Assembly (NCBI RefSeq): GCF_007833795.1
Contig: NZ_CP032702.1
Coordinates: 3,658,001 to 3,722,000 of the forward strand
Source: Candidatus Pantoea soli
Lineage (GTDB): Bacteria; Pseudomonadota; Gammaproteobacteria; Enterobacterales; Enterobacteriaceae
Length of the DNA stretch: 64,000 nt
Reading direction: 5' to 3'
This document shows positions 42,168-57,394 of this stretch, piece by piece. The first letter of the stretch is position 1, and every line of letters starts with the position of its first letter. The translations under genes were made by a program, and so were the position numbers. The notes beneath the pieces are model-generated. The model saw only the letters and a list, made by a program, of their open reading frames with translations, made no database searches and was not told the origin of the DNA.

Positions 42168-42275
42168 ATAAAAAACGCCCCAGTCATAAATGACTGGGGC
42201 GGCTAATATTCAGCCAAATCCGATTACGTGAAGTAAAAGGTCTGAAAGATAGAACATCTTACCTCTGTACCCTAC
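42168..42275 (-). ncRNA. spf: Spot 42 RNA
   Basis: 108 nt starting GTAGGGTACAGAGGTAAG and ending in the terminator stem CGCCCCAGTCA ... TGACTGGGGCG plus TTTTTTATT. Nearly identical to E. coli Spot 42, with a 2-base deletion before GCCGCCCC and a different terminator loop. Hfq-dependent repressor of catabolic genes, itself repressed by cAMP-CRP. Position downstream of polA and convergent to engB is as in E. coli. A TGTGACG half-site at 42361-42367 may belong to a CRP site. Confidence 0.95.
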
Positions 42276-42532
42276 GCGACAAACTTTACCTGAATTTTTC
42301 TGACCAACAAAGGATTTTTTGTTGTTAAGTTTCAGGTTTCGATATGTTTTTTACCAGGTTCGTCACATTTCAGCGCAGCAAATGTAGTTTAATTACTGAA
42401 AAAATGCTTAGTCGCCAGCCATTTACCTGGCTGTGATTCTGCCCCTGATTAAGGCAGTCAACTGAAGCGATTAAGCAAACTTTTTTCTTATGACGCGGCC
42501 AGGGCTGATGCCAGCCACTGGCCCGGTGACGA

Positions 42533-45319
42533 TCAGTGCGCCTGATCCCAGTTATCACCCGTCCCGACTTCCACCAGCAGCGGCACATCCAGCTTCATGC
42601 TGTTTTCCATCAGCTGACGGATTTTCACGCTGGCGCTTTCCACTGCCTCTTTCCGGATTTCAAACACCAGCTCATCGTGAACCTGCATGATCATGGTTAC
42701 CGCGTCGTTGTTTTCTTTTTGCAGCCAGTCGTCCACGGCAATCATGGCGCGTTTAATGATATCGGCTGCGGTTCCCTGCATCGGGGCGTTGATTGCGGCA
42801 CGCTCCGCCGCTTTACGGCGGATAGCGTTGCTGGATTTGATGTCCGGCAGCCACAGACGACGCCCGTCCAGCGTCTCCACGTAGCCTTTTGCCGCAGCCT
42901 GTTCGCGCGTCTGTTCCATATAGCGCAGCACGCCCGGATAGCGTTCAAAGTAGAGGTCCATATACTTCTTCGCTTCGCCGGCACCAATGTTCAGCTGACG
43001 CGATAAACCAAAGGCGCTCATACCGTAAATCAGCCCAAAGTTAATCGCCTTGGCGCTGCGACGCTGTTCACCGGAGACCTTGCTCAGCGCCACCCCAAAC
43101 ACTTCCGATGCCGTGGCGCGGTGAATGTCCTCACCCTGAGCAAATGCTTCCAGCAGGCCTTTGTCCTGCGACAGATGCGCCATAATTCGCAGCTCAATTT
43201 GTGAATAGTCCGCGGCAACAATGCGCTTGTCGGCACCGGCAATAAACGCCTGGCGAATACGTCGTCCCTCTTCATTGCGCACCGGAATGTTCTGCAGGTT
43301 AGGATCGGTTGAAGAGAGACGCCCGGTTGCGGTCACCGCCTGATGATAAGACGTATGAACGCGTCCGGTAACCGGGTTGATCATTTGCGGCAGTTTATCG
43401 GTGTAAGTCGACTTCAGCTTCGACAAACCCCGGTGCTCCAGAATAACTTTGGGCAAAGGATAATCCAGCGCCAGCTCGGCCAGCACTTCTTCGCTAGTTG
43501 AAGGTGCCCCACCCGGCGTCTTTTTCGTCGGCTTAATACCCTGCTTTTCAAACAGGATGGTTTGCAGCTGTTTGGTAGAAGAGAGGTTGAAGGGCTCACC
43601 GGCCAGATCGTGCGCCTTCTGTTCCAGCTCAGCAAGGCGCGTGGTCAGCTCCTGCGAGTGTCTGGCCAGAATGTTCTGGTCAATCAGTACGCCATTGCGC
43701 TCAACGCGTGAGATCACCGTCACCAGCGGCATTTCAATCTCTTCAAATACCCGCTTCGGTCCGGCCTCCTGCTCCAGTTTTGGCCACATTTGCAGGTGCA
43801 GCTGCAGCGTGACGTCCGCGTCCTCTGCCGCATAATGTGCCGCCTGTTCGAGGGCAATCTGGTTGAACGTCAGCTGGTTTTTTCCTTTCCCGGCGATCTC
43901 TTCAAAAGTAACCGTTTTGTGGTTGAGCCAGCGCGCAGCCAGACTGTCCATGTCATGTTTGCCGCCTACGCTGCTCAGACAGTAGGATTCCAGCATGGTG
44001 TCAAACTTAATGCCGTCCAGTTCAATGCCGTAGTTGTTCAGCACGCCGCGATCGTACTTCAGGTTCTGGCCCACTTTTGCTGCGTTGCCATCTTCCAGCA
44101 GAGGTTTCAGCTGCGCCAGCACGCTGTCGCGATCGAGCTGATCCGGTGCATCCAGATAATCGTGTCCGACCGGCAGATAAGCCGCCTCGCCTGGCGCAAC
44201 AGCGAAAGCGATGCCGACAATATTGGCGCTCAGCGTGTCGAGCGAATCGGTTTCCAGATCAAAAGCAAATACGTCTGCGCCTTTGAGCTTTTCTATCCAC
44301 GCGCTGAATGTGGCTTCGTCCAGGATGGTAACGTAACCGTCGGATGACAGCACGCTGGTGGCTTCCACCACCGGCGCGGGTTCATCGGTCAGCGCTTTCT
44401 GCGCCTGCGGGTTGCTCTTTTTTCCCTGCAGCCATTTGCCATCCTGCAGGTCGGCGATCCAGCGTTTAAATTCGTAACGGCTGAACAGCGCCTGCAACGC
44501 TTCCACATCCGGCTCGCTGACGGTCAGCTGATCGCAGCGCAGCGCCAGCTCAACATCGGTTTTGATGGTCGCCAGCTGATAAGAGAGAAAGGCAACATCA
44601 CGGTTCTGCTCCAGTTTCGCGGCCATGGTTTTGGCTCCGCGGAAAGAGAGCCCGGCAACTTTATCGAGGTTTTCGTAGATCGCGTGCATCCCGCCCAGTC
44701 CCTGTAACAGTGCCTGAGCGGTTTTCTCGCCGACGCCCGGCACGCCAGGAATGTTATCCGAGCTGTCACCCATCATGGCGAGAAAATCGATAATCAGAGA
44801 AGGCGGGACACCGAACTTCTGTTCCACTTCTTCCGGCCCGAGTACGGTGTTGGTCATGGTGTTGATCAGGGTAATACCTGGCGTGACCAGCTGCGCCATA
44901 TCTTTATCACCGGTGCTGATCAGCACCGCGCGCCCCTGCTTTTCGGCTTCCAGCGCCAGCGTTCCGATCACGTCATCCGCTTCTACGCCCGAAACCGCCA
45001 GCAGCGGCAGCCCCATGGCTTTCACCATCTCGTGCAGCGGCGCAATCTGCGCCCGCAGATCGTCTGGCATCGGCGGTCGATGCGATTTGTAGTTTTCAAA
45101 CAACTCGTCGCGGAACGTTTTGCCTTTTGCATCGAAGACCACAGCCACATGGCTGGGTTGATACTGCATCAACAGGCTCTTTAGCATGTTGAGTACACCA
45201 TACATGGCGCCGGTTGGCTCACCTGCACTGTTAGTCAGTGGCGGAAAGGCATGATACGCACGGTAGAGATAAGAGGATCCATCTACCAGAATCAGGGGAT
45301 TTTCTGCAATTTGCGCCAT
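42533..45319 (-). CDS. polA: DNA polymerase I
   Basis: 928 aa, the E. coli length. Domain order: 5'-3' exonuclease (about 1-320, acidic [14 protein letters not shown] and [12 protein letters not shown]), 3'-5' exonuclease (about 325-520, FDLETDSLD), polymerase (about 520-928) with motif [13 protein letters not shown], the O-helix [15 protein letters not shown] and motif [11 protein letters not shown]. Replaces Okazaki primers and fills repair gaps. The yihG-yihF genes found next to it in E. coli are absent here. Confidence 0.97.
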   Translation of the reverse strand: MAQIAENPLILVDGSSYLYRAYHAFPPLTNSAGEPTGAMYGVLNMLKSLLMQYQPSHVAVVFDAKGKTFRDELFENYKSHRPPMPDDLRAQIAPLHEMVKAMGLPLLAVSGVEADDVIGTLALEAEKQGRAVLISTGDKDMAQLVTPGITLINTMTNTVLGPEEVEQKFGVPPSLIIDFLAMMGDSSDNIPGVPGVGEKTAQALLQGLGGMHAIYENLDKVAGLSFRGAKTMAAKLEQNRDVAFLSYQLATIKTDVELALRCDQLTVSEPDVEALQALFSRYEFKRWIADLQDGKWLQGKKSNPQAQKALTDEPAPVVEATSVLSSDGYVTILDEATFSAWIEKLKGADVFAFDLETDSLDTLSANIVGIAFAVAPGEAAYLPVGHDYLDAPDQLDRDSVLAQLKPLLEDGNAAKVGQNLKYDRGVLNNYGIELDGIKFDTMLESYCLSSVGGKHDMDSLAARWLNHKTVTFEEIAGKGKNQLTFNQIALEQAAHYAAEDADVTLQLHLQMWPKLEQEAGPKRVFEEIEMPLVTVISRVERNGVLIDQNILARHSQELTTRLAELEQKAHDLAGEPFNLSSTKQLQTILFEKQGIKPTKKTPGGAPSTSEEVLAELALDYPLPKVILEHRGLSKLKSTYTDKLPQMINPVTGRVHTSYHQAVTATGRLSSTDPNLQNIPVRNEEGRRIRQAFIAGADKRIVAADYSQIELRIMAHLSQDKGLLEAFAQGEDIHRATASEVFGVALSKVSGEQRRSAKAINFGLIYGMSAFGLSRQLNIGAGEAKKYMDLYFERYPGVLRYMEQTREQAAAKGYVETLDGRRLWLPDIKSSNAIRRKAAERAAINAPMQGTAADIIKRAMIAVDDWLQKENNDAVTMIMQVHDELVFEIRKEAVESASVKIRQLMENSMKLDVPLLVEVGTGDNWDQAH

Positions 45320-45642
45320 AGGTTCGTATTTTCTTCGTTGCGATAATGAGGCTTATAAGGATGCCACATCCAGCGGGGAATGTTGAATCAACACCATGCA
45401 GACAGGATCTTTTTCGTCATCGTGCGGTAGCGATCGCAAGGATCGTCTTGTGGATAACTTTGTGCGTAAAAATCATAACGTATTGTTATTTACGCGAATT
45501 GCAAATAACTTACACTATAAAAACCTTTTAAATCAGTAAATTATTAAGTTTCTGTGACGTAACACCTCTTTTTGACAAGGCGATCGTCCATGTGGATATT
45601 GCGTGGCGGGTGTAAAAAGGAGGGAACAAAACAGGATGAAAA
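45320..45642. other. polA-dsbA intergenic stretch
   Basis: About 320 bp with no gene. It holds the polA promoter region, one perfect DnaA box and one near-match (45591-45599), three GATC sites within 30 bp (near 45416, 45431 and 45441) and an AT-rich stretch at 45480-45545. Confidence 0.5.
45449..45457 (-). promoter_or_regulatory. DnaA-box-like site upstream of polA
   Basis: TGTGGATAA is the exact complement of the DnaA consensus TTATCCACA. It lies about 130 bp upstream of the polA start, with a near-copy TGTGGATAT at 45591-45599. Single boxes occur by chance, so function is unproven. Confidence 0.4.
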
Positions 45643-45665
45643 AAACGCCGGTCACGCCGGCGTTT
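45643..45665 (-). terminator. Terminator of srkA-dsbA
   Basis: AAACGCCGG (45643-45651) pairs with CCGGCGTTT (45657-45665) around a 5-nt loop. The minus strand continues with Ts and TTTTCATCC. It lies 13 bp past the dsbA stop. Confidence 0.88.
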
Positions 45666-45677
45666 ACATTGCGTTGG

Positions 45678-46307
45678 TTACTTCTTCTCAACCAGGAATT
45701 TTACAACATTGGCGTAATCGGCGACGAAGTTGTCCATAGAGCTGGTATCCAGACCGCCGTTGTTAACCATGTATTTACCGTTAACAAAGATGGCCGGAAC
45801 ACCCTGCAGGTTGACATCAGAAGCGGCCTTCTGCTGCTGTGCAATCAGCGCTTTCACCGCAAAGCTGTTCCAGGCGCCATCGTAATCCTCGGCAGAGATG
45901 CCAGCGGCTTTGATGAACGTCTCTTTCAGGCTGGCGGCATCGGTGATGGTCTGGGTTTTCTGAATACCGTCAAAAATTGGCGCGGTGACCTTATCTTCCA
46001 CACCCAGCGCCATAGCAACAGCCCAGGCATGCGTCACCACCGGACCAAAATCACCGCCGAGGAAATCCACGTGATATTTAGTGACTTTGGTATCGGCTGG
46101 CAGATTCTTTTTCACGGCGTCACTGACGTGATAAATACGTTCGAACTGGTAGCAGTGCGGGCAGAAAAAAGAGAAGAACTCCATAACCTGAGGCTCACCA
46201 GCAACCGGCTTTGGCAGCGTCACGTACTGCTTGCCTTCATCAAACTGTGCTGCTGAAGCGCAAAATGCCAGCATCAGACCTACCAGCGCAAACATGATCT
46301 TTTTCAT
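45678..46307 (-). CDS. dsbA: Periplasmic thiol:disulfide oxidoreductase DsbA
   Basis: 209 aa. Signal peptide (about 1-19, [18 protein letters not shown]) then a thioredoxin fold with an inserted helical domain. Active site C49-P-H-C52; cis-proline in LQGVPAIF. Introduces disulfides into exported proteins and is re-oxidised by DsbB. The signal peptide contains an extra Cys not seen in E. coli. Start at M-K-K as in relatives; an ATG nine codons upstream was rejected. Co-transcribed with srkA, as in E. coli. Confidence 0.96.
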   Translation of the reverse strand: MKKIMFALVGLMLAFCASAAQFDEGKQYVTLPKPVAGEPQVMEFFSFFCPHCYQFERIYHVSDAVKKNLPADTKVTKYHVDFLGGDFGPVVTHAWAVAMALGVEDKVTAPIFDGIQKTQTITDAASLKETFIKAAGISAEDYDGAWNSFAVKALIAQQQKAASDVNLQGVPAIFVNGKYMVNNGGLDTSSMDNFVADYANVVKFLVEKK

Positions 46308-46333
46308 CGTGAAAATATCTCCTGAATACTTCA

Positions 46334-47320
46334 TTAAAATTGCGGGCTAAGCTGCAACGGCGGTTCGTGTAACAGCCTCTCCTGCTCGAGAAATAGTGCA
46401 ATCTGCCGACGCCAGAAATCCTCATCTGTCATCCAGGGAAAGGCGCGCGGAAAAGCGGGGTCCTGCCAGCGGCGAATAACCCAGGCCAGATAATAAACCA
46501 TGCGCATAGCGCGTAAAGACTCAATCAGTGTTAATTCGTGTAAATCGAAATCGCCAAATTCGTTATACGCTTCCAGCAAAATATCCCACTGGATTAACTG
46601 CTCCTGGCGGCTGCCGTTCACCAGCATCCATAAATCCTGCACTGCCGGACCGGTGCGGGCATCGTCAAGGTCAACAAACAGTGGGCCGTCCCGCCACAGG
46701 ATATTACCGGGATGGCAATCGCCGTGCAGTCGGATCGGCTGCCATTGGCTATGCCAGCTCTGCTGCAGCGTGGCATAAAGTTTATCAACCGCGCTAAGCA
46801 GCGCATCCCTGAGCGCCGCCGGCACCAGTCCACTGTTCTCCAGCGCGGCGCGTGGCTCTACGACATATTCATCCAGCCCAAACGCCGGGCGCTGCCTGAA
46901 AGGGCTCTGACGTCCGGTTTGATGGATGCGGCCAAGAAAGCGTCCAACCCACTCCATCTGCTCTTCATTGTCGGTCTCATACTGCCTTCCTCCCAGGCTG
47001 GGAAAGACGGCAAACATAAAACCGGCATGATGATTCAGCGTGGAACCCTGCAGCGACAGCGGCGCGGCCACCGGCACCTCGTCATGCACTAAATCCAGCG
47101 CAAACTGATTCTCTTCCAGAACCTGCGCTTCGCTCCAGCGCTGCGGGCGGTAAAATTTCGCCACATAGCGGCGCTTTTCATCATCGCTGAACTGGTAAAC
47201 GCGGTTTTCGTAACTGTTAAGGGCGGTCAGACCGGATTCGACCCGCAATCCCGCTTCCCACAGCGCATCAAGAATGACGTCCGGGTTTAGCGTCTGAAAA
47301 TTAAAAGCGGCTTCGCTCAT
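46334..47320 (-). CDS. srkA: Stress response Ser/Thr kinase SrkA
   Basis: 328 aa kinase-like protein of the APH/choline kinase fold. Catalytic loop [15 protein letters not shown] and metal motif [10 protein letters not shown] are intact. Involved in the Cpx envelope stress response and in protection from programmed death in E. coli. Two consecutive ATGs (47323, 47320); the second matches the E. coli length. Lies 26 bp before the dsbA start on the same strand. Confidence 0.94.
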   Translation of the reverse strand: MSEAAFNFQTLNPDVILDALWEAGLRVESGLTALNSYENRVYQFSDDEKRRYVAKFYRPQRWSEAQVLEENQFALDLVHDEVPVAAPLSLQGSTLNHHAGFMFAVFPSLGGRQYETDNEEQMEWVGRFLGRIHQTGRQSPFRQRPAFGLDEYVVEPRAALENSGLVPAALRDALLSAVDKLYATLQQSWHSQWQPIRLHGDCHPGNILWRDGPLFVDLDDARTGPAVQDLWMLVNGSRQEQLIQWDILLEAYNEFGDFDLHELTLIESLRAMRMVYYLAWVIRRWQDPAFPRAFPWMTDEDFWRRQIALFLEQERLLHEPPLQLSPQF

Positions 47321-47366
47321 CATGGTGCCTGTCGGTTACTTTTGCATTGAGCGCGCAAGGATAACA

Positions 47367-47642
47367 TCACTCGTCATCTCTGATCACACCACGTGCCCGC
47401 AATAGCGCCGTTTTGAAGTCCACTACATAATCTTTCTGCAGGCCGGGGATCCCGGCGTCACTGGCGGCGTCACGCATTTTCAGATGGTAAATCAATATAT
47501 CGTCCGTTAATTCACTTAATGGGCCACTGAAACCGGATTCCTGTGCCAGTTTTTGTAAAAATGCCAGCAGATTAAGATCAGACTCTTTTTGCCAGGCAGG
47601 TTGCAGGAGTTCAAGCAGTTCATTGAGTCGGTGATTTTTCAT
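47367..47642 (-). CDS. yihD: YihD family protein
   Basis: 91 aa, small acidic protein close to E. coli YihD ([34 protein letters not shown] and [13 protein letters not shown]). Function unknown. Start at one of two adjacent ATGs (47645 or 47642). It is the first gene of yihD-srkA-dsbA and divergent from mobA. Confidence 0.92.
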   Translation of the reverse strand: MKNHRLNELLELLQPAWQKESDLNLLAFLQKLAQESGFSGPLSELTDDILIYHLKMRDAASDAGIPGLQKDYVVDFKTALLRARGVIRDDE

Positions 47643-47714
47643 CATTGCTTCCTTAACGCAGCAGATTGCTGCTTTTACAGTAAGTATCGTCCGGAATTCA
47701 GTCAGGAGACAACG

Positions 47715-48290
47715 ATGACCGCATTTACCGGTGTCATTCTTGCAGGTGGGCAAGGCAGCCGCATGGGCGGCCAGGATAAAGGCCTGCTGGGGCTGCAGGG
47801 TAAACCGCTCTATCAGCATGTTCTGCAGCGTTTGCAGCCACAGGTCGATAGTGTGTTGATCAGCGCTAACCGCAACATTGATCAGTATCAGCTTAGTGGC
47901 TGTCAGGTTGTGCCGGATTCCCTGGCCGATTATCCCGGGCCGCTGGCCGGCATGCTGAGCGGGTTGCAACACAGTCAGACCGAGTGGGTCGCGTTTTGTG
48001 CGTGCGATACCCCCTGGATACCTGAAGATTTTGTAATGCGGTTATGGCTGCAGCGCGGTGACGCCCCCGCAGTATGGGTGAAATCCTTACAACGCGACCA
48101 TCCCACGCTGGCGCTGGTTAACCGCTCGCTGGCAGACGATCTGACAACCTGGCTGCTACGGGGCGAAAGGCGGCTGATGCAGTTCATGCGTGAACATGGC
48201 GGGCACGCCGTGCCGTTTGCCATGGACGAGTCGATCTTTCGCAATATCAATACGCCAGAGGATTTGATTCATGAGGAGGAGAGATCATGA
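47715..48290 (+). CDS. mobA: Molybdenum cofactor guanylyltransferase
   Basis: 191 aa. Adds GMP to Mo-molybdopterin to give the MGD cofactor. The nucleotide-binding signature [17 protein letters not shown] lies at about 8-24, and the CACDTPWIP segment holds the metal-binding Asp. AGGAG precedes ATG 47715. Upstream open frame to 47589 is antisense to yihD. Overlaps mobB by four bases. Confidence 0.95.
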   Translation: MTAFTGVILAGGQGSRMGGQDKGLLGLQGKPLYQHVLQRLQPQVDSVLISANRNIDQYQLSGCQVVPDSLADYPGPLAGMLSGLQHSQTEWVAFCACDTPWIPEDFVMRLWLQRGDAPAVWVKSLQRDHPTLALVNRSLADDLTTWLLRGERRLMQFMREHGGHAVPFAMDESIFRNINTPEDLIHEEERS

Positions 48291-48793
48291 CTGTGCCGTT
48301 GCTGGCCATTACCGCCTGGAGCGGAACGGGGAAAACAACGCTGTTGCAGCAGGTCATTCCGGAGCTTAACGCGCTGGGCGTGCGCTGCGGTCTGATCAAG
48401 CACACGCATCATGAGATGGAGGTGGATACGCCGGGAAAGGACAGCTATCTGCTGCGGAAAGCCGGTGCCGATCAGGTCATTGTCGCCAGCGATCGGCGCT
48501 GGGCCTTGATGTGTGAAACACCGCAGCAGCCGCTGAGCTTAGCGGAACTTGCCGCGCGCATGGACAGTTCTGTGCTGGATTTAGTGCTGGTTGAAGGGTT
48601 TAAAGGCGAACCCGTGCCCAAAATCGTGCTGTGGCGACGCGGTGTAAAAGGTGGGGTGGAGGATCTGCTGGATGAGCATGTGATTGCCGTGGCCAGCGAT
48701 GAGCCGCTGCAGACCGGGCTGCCGGCGCTGGATATGCGCCAGCCGGCACAGGTGGCCGCCTTTATTGCGCGCTGGCGAGCAGCGTACCGCTGA
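48287..48793 (+). CDS. mobB: Molybdopterin-guanine dinucleotide biosynthesis adaptor MobB
   Basis: 168 aa P-loop GTP-binding protein that assists MobA. Walker A WSGTGKTTLLQQ at about 9-20; the HHEMEVDTPGKDS segment and LVEGFKGEP are conserved. Its final codons (RQPAQVAAFIARWRAAYR) are reproduced as degenerate tandem copies downstream to 49266, outside the coding frame. Confidence 0.95.
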   Translation: MTVPLLAITAWSGTGKTTLLQQVIPELNALGVRCGLIKHTHHEMEVDTPGKDSYLLRKAGADQVIVASDRRWALMCETPQQPLSLAELAARMDSSVLDLVLVEGFKGEPVPKIVLWRRGVKGGVEDLLDEHVIAVASDEPLQTGLPALDMRQPAQVAAFIARWRAAYR

Positions 48794-49266
48794 ATACCCT
48801 GAGTCAGTAAAGGGAGCCTGGCACTTTCCAGGCGGCGTAGATGGCTGGCGCTTATACGCTGAATGCTTTGAGCAAATAACGGGACCGTACATTTCCCGGC
48901 CGGCACAGGCGGCCGGCTTTATCGCGCGCCGGCGTGGCGGCACCTGCTGAATGCCCTGAATGAGTACGGAGGCCGGACACTTTCCGGCCGGGACGGTTGA
49001 CAGGCCCGACAGGCTTTATCGCGCAACAGTGTGGCAGCATCTGCTGAATGCTTATAGTGTGAGTCAGTAAGGGAGAAGGGCATTTCCGGCTGGCACAGGT
49101 GACAGCCTTTATCGCGCGCCGGCGCGGCGCACACCTTCTGAATGCCCTGAGCAAGTAAGGAGGCCGGACACTTTCCGGCCGATTACAGTATGAGTCAGTG
49201 AGGGGGCCGGGCATCTTCCGGCCGGCGCAGGTGACAGCCTTTATCGCCCGCCGGCTGCCTGCGTGC
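48741..49266 (+). repeat. Degenerate tandem array derived from the mobB 3' end
   Basis: Five copies of a segment resembling GGCACAGGTGACCGCCTTTA (begun near 48741 inside mobB, then near 48898, 48992, 49088 and 49219). Each is followed by TTTAT[CT]GCGCGC-GGCG and a relic of the mobB stop region (CTGAATGCCCTGAG-AAGTAAGG). Between copies stand hairpins of one type: CCTGG/CCAGG (about 48817-48832) and GGCCGG/CCGGCC (about 48971-48988 and 49163-49180). Spacing ranges from 94 to 157 bp. The array fills the gap between mobB and the rRNA terminator and contains no plausible gene. Confidence 0.85.
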
Positions 49267-49374
49267 GGCGGGCGGGCCTCTGCCGGGTTAATCCGGCCAC
49301 CGTTTACCCGATCGGGCCGCGCCGCGCGGGACTTTTCGCGCCCGCGGGGGCGCTTTTTCCCGGCGCGCGGACGT

Positions 49375-49402
49375 AAAAAAGCCCTGAACTCGCGTTCAGG
49401 GC
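49375..49402 (-). terminator. rRNA operon terminator
   Basis: GCCCTGAAC (49381-49389) pairs with GTTCAGGGC (49394-49402), 4-nt loop. The minus strand continues with six Ts (49375-49380). It lies 16 bp after the 5S end. Confidence 0.92.
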
Positions 49403-49417
49403 TTCTTCACCTGTTGG

Positions 49418-49537
49418 ATGCCTGGCAGTTCCCTACTCTCGCATGGGGAGACCCCACACTACCATCGGCGCTACGGCGTTTCACTTCTGAGTTCGGCATG
49501 GGGTCAGGTGGGACCACCGCGCTAGTGCCGCCAGGCA
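49418..49537 (-). rRNA. rrf: 5S ribosomal RNA
   Basis: 120 nt, minus strand, starting TGCCTGGCGGC and ending GCCAGGCAT, with complementary ends. Standard enterobacterial 5S, last gene of the operon. Confidence 0.95.
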
Positions 49538-49632
49538 GATTCTGTTTCGTCCGCGCCGCCGAAGCCGCGCAGACCAGTCCGTGAACAAGGCTGAAAATTT
49601 TTCCGGGTACCGCAAAACGCCTCTGGCGTTGT

Positions 49633-52537
<2,905 letters not shown>

Positions 52538-52660
52538 TCACAACCCACAGGCGTTTTGCGCATGTGAATCGCGAAAATCTCGGACCCGGACGCTCCGCAC
52601 TTATTTCCTGTTACGGGGAAATACGCGGCGCGTTCGTTTCAAATTTTCAGCTTGTTCCGG

Positions 52661-52674
52661 ATTGTTAAAGAGCA
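52661..52674 (-). promoter_or_regulatory. boxA antitermination element in the 16S-23S spacer
   Basis: TGCTCTTTAACAAT on the minus strand, the standard boxA sequence for Nus-factor antitermination in rRNA operons. A second copy lies in the leader at 54601-54620. Confidence 0.85.
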
Positions 52675-52748
52675 TATATCTCAGACGTGACCCGCAGGTC
52701 AGTTCTGAGATACATCATGGAGACACCTTTCACCTGTCACCGAACAGT

Positions 52749-52823
52749 TGGCGTCCCCTAGGGGATTCGAACCCCTGTTGCCGCCGTGAAAGGGCGGAGT
52801 CCTAACCGCTAGACGAAGGGGAC
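52749..52823 (-). tRNA. gltT-like: tRNA-Glu (UUC)
   Basis: 75 nt including an encoded CCA. Acceptor GTCCCCT/AGGGGAC, anticodon TTC in CCCTTTCACGG, T-loop GGTTCGAATCC. The D-loop is one base shorter than in E. coli tRNA-Glu. Spacer tRNA of the rRNA operon, of the rrnB/C/G type. Confidence 0.95.
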
Positions 52824-52913
52824 ACAAGGGTGTCACGACTTCGCAGCCGTCCTGCTCATTACTTTTTCTATCAGACAATCTGTGTGAGCACTGCGCGGGA
52901 AGGTATCTTCAGG

Positions 52914-54455
<1,542 letters not shown>

Positions 54456-54600
54456 AAAGTTTGATTTGCTGCAACCAGTGCAGCGATGCTCTGTGAATTA
54501 AACTTCGTAATGAATTACGTGTTCACTCAGCAGAGTCTTGATATTTTTTCAAGCCCGGAGGCTTATGATATCAATCCCGTGAGTGCCCACACAGATTGTC

Positions 54601-54620
54601 TGATAAATTGTTAAAGAGCG
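54601..54620 (-). promoter_or_regulatory. rRNA leader boxA
   Basis: CGCTCTTTAACAATTTATCA on the minus strand, about 145 bp before the 16S 5' end. Assembles the Nus/SuhB antitermination complex. Confidence 0.85.
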
Positions 54621-54659
54621 GTGCGACGCGGCGTACAGCCTGCTGTCGCGAGGTGGCGT

Positions 54660-54687
54660 ATATTACGCTTTCCTCCTTCAGAGTCAA
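54660..54687 (-). promoter_or_regulatory. rRNA promoter P2
   Basis: Minus strand TTGACT (54682-54687), 16-bp spacer, TAATAT (54660-54665), the usual rrn P2 layout. Confidence 0.8.
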
Positions 54688-54780
54688 CCTCTTTTTCAGA
54701 AGTTTTTCTCCGGCGGGGTGAATCGCTTCACGCCCTGCTGAGCCGCCTGCGTTGCCGCTTTGCCGTCTCAGTGGTGGCGC

Positions 54781-54808
54781 ATTATAGGGACTTCATTTCT
54801 GCTGACAA
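54781..54808 (-). promoter_or_regulatory. rRNA promoter P1
   Basis: Minus strand TTGTCA (54803-54808), 16-bp spacer, perfect TATAAT (54781-54786), then a GC-rich discriminator (GCGCC). A/T-rich UP-element-like sequence with an A7 tract lies directly upstream. The discriminator fits ppGpp-sensitive control. Confidence 0.9.
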
Positions 54809-54997
54809 GCGTTTATTGCAAAAAAATGGCTGACAGCTCTTTTTTTATACGAAAGCGTTAAAAAGCGACGTTTTGCGGCGAATAATCAGGCAAAAACGGC
54901 AGGCGCGGGGCACAAATCAGCGCCATCTGCCTGATGAGCGATGCTATTCTGTTAATCACGTTCTTAGCTGACAGTCATTTTTTAAGAAGGATTTTCA

Positions 54998-56401
54998 ATG
55001 ATTCGATCCGCGCGCAGCATGGCCGGCCTGCCCTGGATCGCCGCCATGGCGTTTTTTATGCAGGCGCTCGACGCCACCATCCTCAATACTGCGCTCCCCG
55101 CCATTGCCACCAGCCTTGAACGTTCTCCCCTTGCGATGCAATCCGCCGTCATCAGCTATACCCTGACGGTTGCCATGCTGATACCGGTGAGCGGCTGGCT
55201 GGCCGATCGCTTTGGTACCCGTAAAATTTTCATTCTCGCCGTTTCGCTCTTTACGCTGGGTTCACTGGCCTGTGCCCTCTCCGGCTCGCTGAGTGTGCTG
55301 GTGACTTCACGGGTAATTCAGGGTATCGGCGGAGCGATGATGATGCCGGTTGCGCGACTGGCGTTGCTGCGTGCCTATCCGCGCAGTGAACTGTTACCGG
55401 TGCTCAACTTTGTCACGATGCCCGGCCTCGTCGGCCCGATCCTTGGCCCGATGCTGGGCGGTCTGCTGGTGACCTATGCCAGCTGGCACTGGATATTCCT
55501 CATTAATATTCCGATTGGCGTCGCCGGTATCTTCTATGCGCGCAAATATATGCCCGACTTCACCACGCCCAAGCGCCGCTTCGATTTTTCCGGTTTTCTC
55601 CTGTTTGGCCTCGGGCTGGTGCTGATCTCGATTGGTATTGAACTGTTTGGTGAGCGCATTGTGTCACCCTGGCAGGCGATACTGGTGCTGCTGACCGGTA
55701 TTGTGCTGCTGCTTCTCTATATTGTGCATGCACGTCGTCATCCGGCCCCGCTGATCAGCCTGCCGATGTTTAAAACCCGCACCTTCTCCGTTGGCATCAT
55801 CGGCAATATCGCGGCCCGGCTCGGTACCGGCTGTATTCCGTTTCTGATGCCGCTGATGTTGCAGGTGGGGTTCGGCTATCCGGCTATTATCGCAGGCTGC
55901 ATGATGGGTCCTACCGCCGTCGGCTCGCTGCTGGCGAAATCTACCGTGACGCAGGTGCTGCGCCGCTTTGGCTATCGCCGGACGCTGGTCGGCATCACGG
56001 TTATTATCGGGCTTCTGGTGGCCAGCTTCGCACTCCAGTCGCCAGGCGAAAGCGTGATCATGCTGCTGATTGCGCTGTTTGTACTGGGTATGGCGATGTC
56101 AACGCAGTTCACGGCCATGAATACCATCACGCTGGCCGATCTGAATGATGAGAACGCCAGCGGTGGCAACAGCGTTCTGGCGGTCACACAGCAGGTATCC
56201 ATCAGCTTTGGTGTCGCGGTCAGCGCTGCCGTGCTGCGATTCTGGCAGGATTTTGAAAGCACCACGGTGCAGCAGTTCCACGCCACCTTCCTGACAATGG
56301 GCGTGATTACCGTTTTCTCCGCGCTGGCGTTTCTGCTGTTGCGGCCGGGTGACGGCCGTAATCTGATCGCGAATCGTGAGAAAAAGAAGAAAACCGCTTA
56401 A
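54998..56401 (+). CDS. hsrA: DHA2-family MFS transporter HsrA
   Basis: 467 aa, 14 membrane spans typical of the DHA2 drug:H+ antiporters. Motif [11 protein letters not shown] lies between helices 2 and 3. [30 protein letters not shown] is nearly identical to E. coli HsrA (YieO). Substrate unknown; linked to homocysteine resistance in some reports. AAGGA precedes the ATG. Divergent from the rRNA operon and overlaps the end of rbsR by four bases. Confidence 0.92.
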   Translation: MIRSARSMAGLPWIAAMAFFMQALDATILNTALPAIATSLERSPLAMQSAVISYTLTVAMLIPVSGWLADRFGTRKIFILAVSLFTLGSLACALSGSLSVLVTSRVIQGIGGAMMMPVARLALLRAYPRSELLPVLNFVTMPGLVGPILGPMLGGLLVTYASWHWIFLINIPIGVAGIFYARKYMPDFTTPKRRFDFSGFLLFGLGLVLISIGIELFGERIVSPWQAILVLLTGIVLLLLYIVHARRHPAPLISLPMFKTRTFSVGIIGNIAARLGTGCIPFLMPLMLQVGFGYPAIIAGCMMGPTAVGSLLAKSTVTQVLRRFGYRRTLVGITVIIGLLVASFALQSPGESVIMLLIALFVLGMAMSTQFTAMNTITLADLNDENASGGNSVLAVTQQVSISFGVAVSAAVLRFWQDFESTTVQQFHATFLTMGVITVFSALAFLLLRPGDGRNLIANREKKKKTA

Positions 56402-57390
56402 ACCGAACCGCGCTCTACCAGCTCCGGCGTCAGCACCAGCGTTTGCTGGCTGGCGTCGGGGTCCTGCATGCGGTGAATCAGCGTATCAATCGCCAGCTCA
56501 CCCAGTTCGTCTTTGGGTTGATGAATGGTGCTGAGCGGCGGTGTCAGATAACGCGCCAGCTCAATATTGTCATAGCCCATCACCGCGATATCCTGCGGCA
56601 CGCGTAACCCGGCCTGAAACAGCGCATGGTAAACCCCAACCGCCATCGCGTCGTTGCTGGTAAACACCGCTTCCGGCCGCGGATCCTGTGCCAGCAGCTG
56701 ATTCATGGCATTAAACCCGCCCTGAAATTCGAAGTCGCCATCCACCACATAACCGGCAGGCACAGCCAGACCGTGCTCCGCCATCGCTTTATAAAAGCCC
56801 TCCAGGCGCAGCCGCGCCGGGGTTTTATCCTGAGGCCCGGCAATACAGGCAATGCGCGTGTAGCCGCGATCGATCAGGTGGCGCGTCGCCAGTTCGCCCC
56901 CCAGCAGCGCGTTATCCTGAATAATGTCGCCACGGCCTTCAAACGGCGCCCAGTCCATCATGACCATGGGCACCGAAGGATAGCGGTTGAGGATCGCTGC
57001 TGACGGCAGATGCGTTTCCGTGCACATCATCAGTAAACCATCTACGCGCTTCTGCATCAGCGTTTCGAGGCTGCGATTCATTCGCTCCTCGTCGCCTTCG
57101 GTATTGCACAGGATCAGGCTGTAGCCGCGTTCGTAACAGCTGTTCTCCACGCCGCGCACCACTTCCGAATAGAACGGGTTGCTGCTGGCGGTCAGCAGCA
57201 TGCCGATGGTGCGGGTCTGTTTGATTTTCAGGCTGCGCGCCAGCGCTGAGGGCGCATAATTCAGCTCGCCTATGGCCTGCTCGACTTTTTCCCGCACCTG
57301 TTCGCTGACAAAGCGATTATTGTTGATGACGTGCGAGACCGTGGAGGTGGAGACGCCCGCCAGACGGGCGACATCTTTCATGGTAGCCAA
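56398..57390 (-). CDS. rbsR: Ribose operon repressor RbsR
   Basis: 330 aa LacI-family regulator, exactly the E. coli length. Helix-turn-helix [21 protein letters not shown] at residues 3-22, hinge helix around 50 (SALARSL), then the periplasmic-binding-protein-like ribose domain. Start at TTG 57390 (L-A-T-M-K-D), as in E. coli; an in-frame ATG at 57423 lies inside rbsK. Its likely operators are two palindromes upstream of rbsD. Confidence 0.95.
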   Translation of the reverse strand: MATMKDVARLAGVSTSTVSHVINNNRFVSEQVREKVEQAIGELNYAPSALARSLKIKQTRTIGMLLTASSNPFYSEVVRGVENSCYERGYSLILCNTEGDEERMNRSLETLMQKRVDGLLMMCTETHLPSAAILNRYPSVPMVMMDWAPFEGRGDIIQDNALLGGELATRHLIDRGYTRIACIAGPQDKTPARLRLEGFYKAMAEHGLAVPAGYVVDGDFEFQGGFNAMNQLLAQDPRPEAVFTSNDAMAVGVYHALFQAGLRVPQDIAVMGYDNIELARYLTPPLSTIHQPKDELGELAIDTLIHRMQDPDASQQTLVLTPELVERGSV

Positions 57391-57394
57391 GCGC

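Noticed and set aside
45603..46256. 217-aa plus-strand frame opposite dsbA
   Set aside because: A shadow of dsbA; dsbA has its signal peptide, CPHC site and terminator.
48472..49214. Several 70-144-aa minus-strand frames at mobB and the array
   Set aside because: Antisense to mobB or made of the tandem copies; composition follows the repeat and not a protein.
48741..49266. CRISPR array
   Set aside because: Units are degenerate and unevenly spaced, the spacers are related to each other, and no cas genes are nearby.
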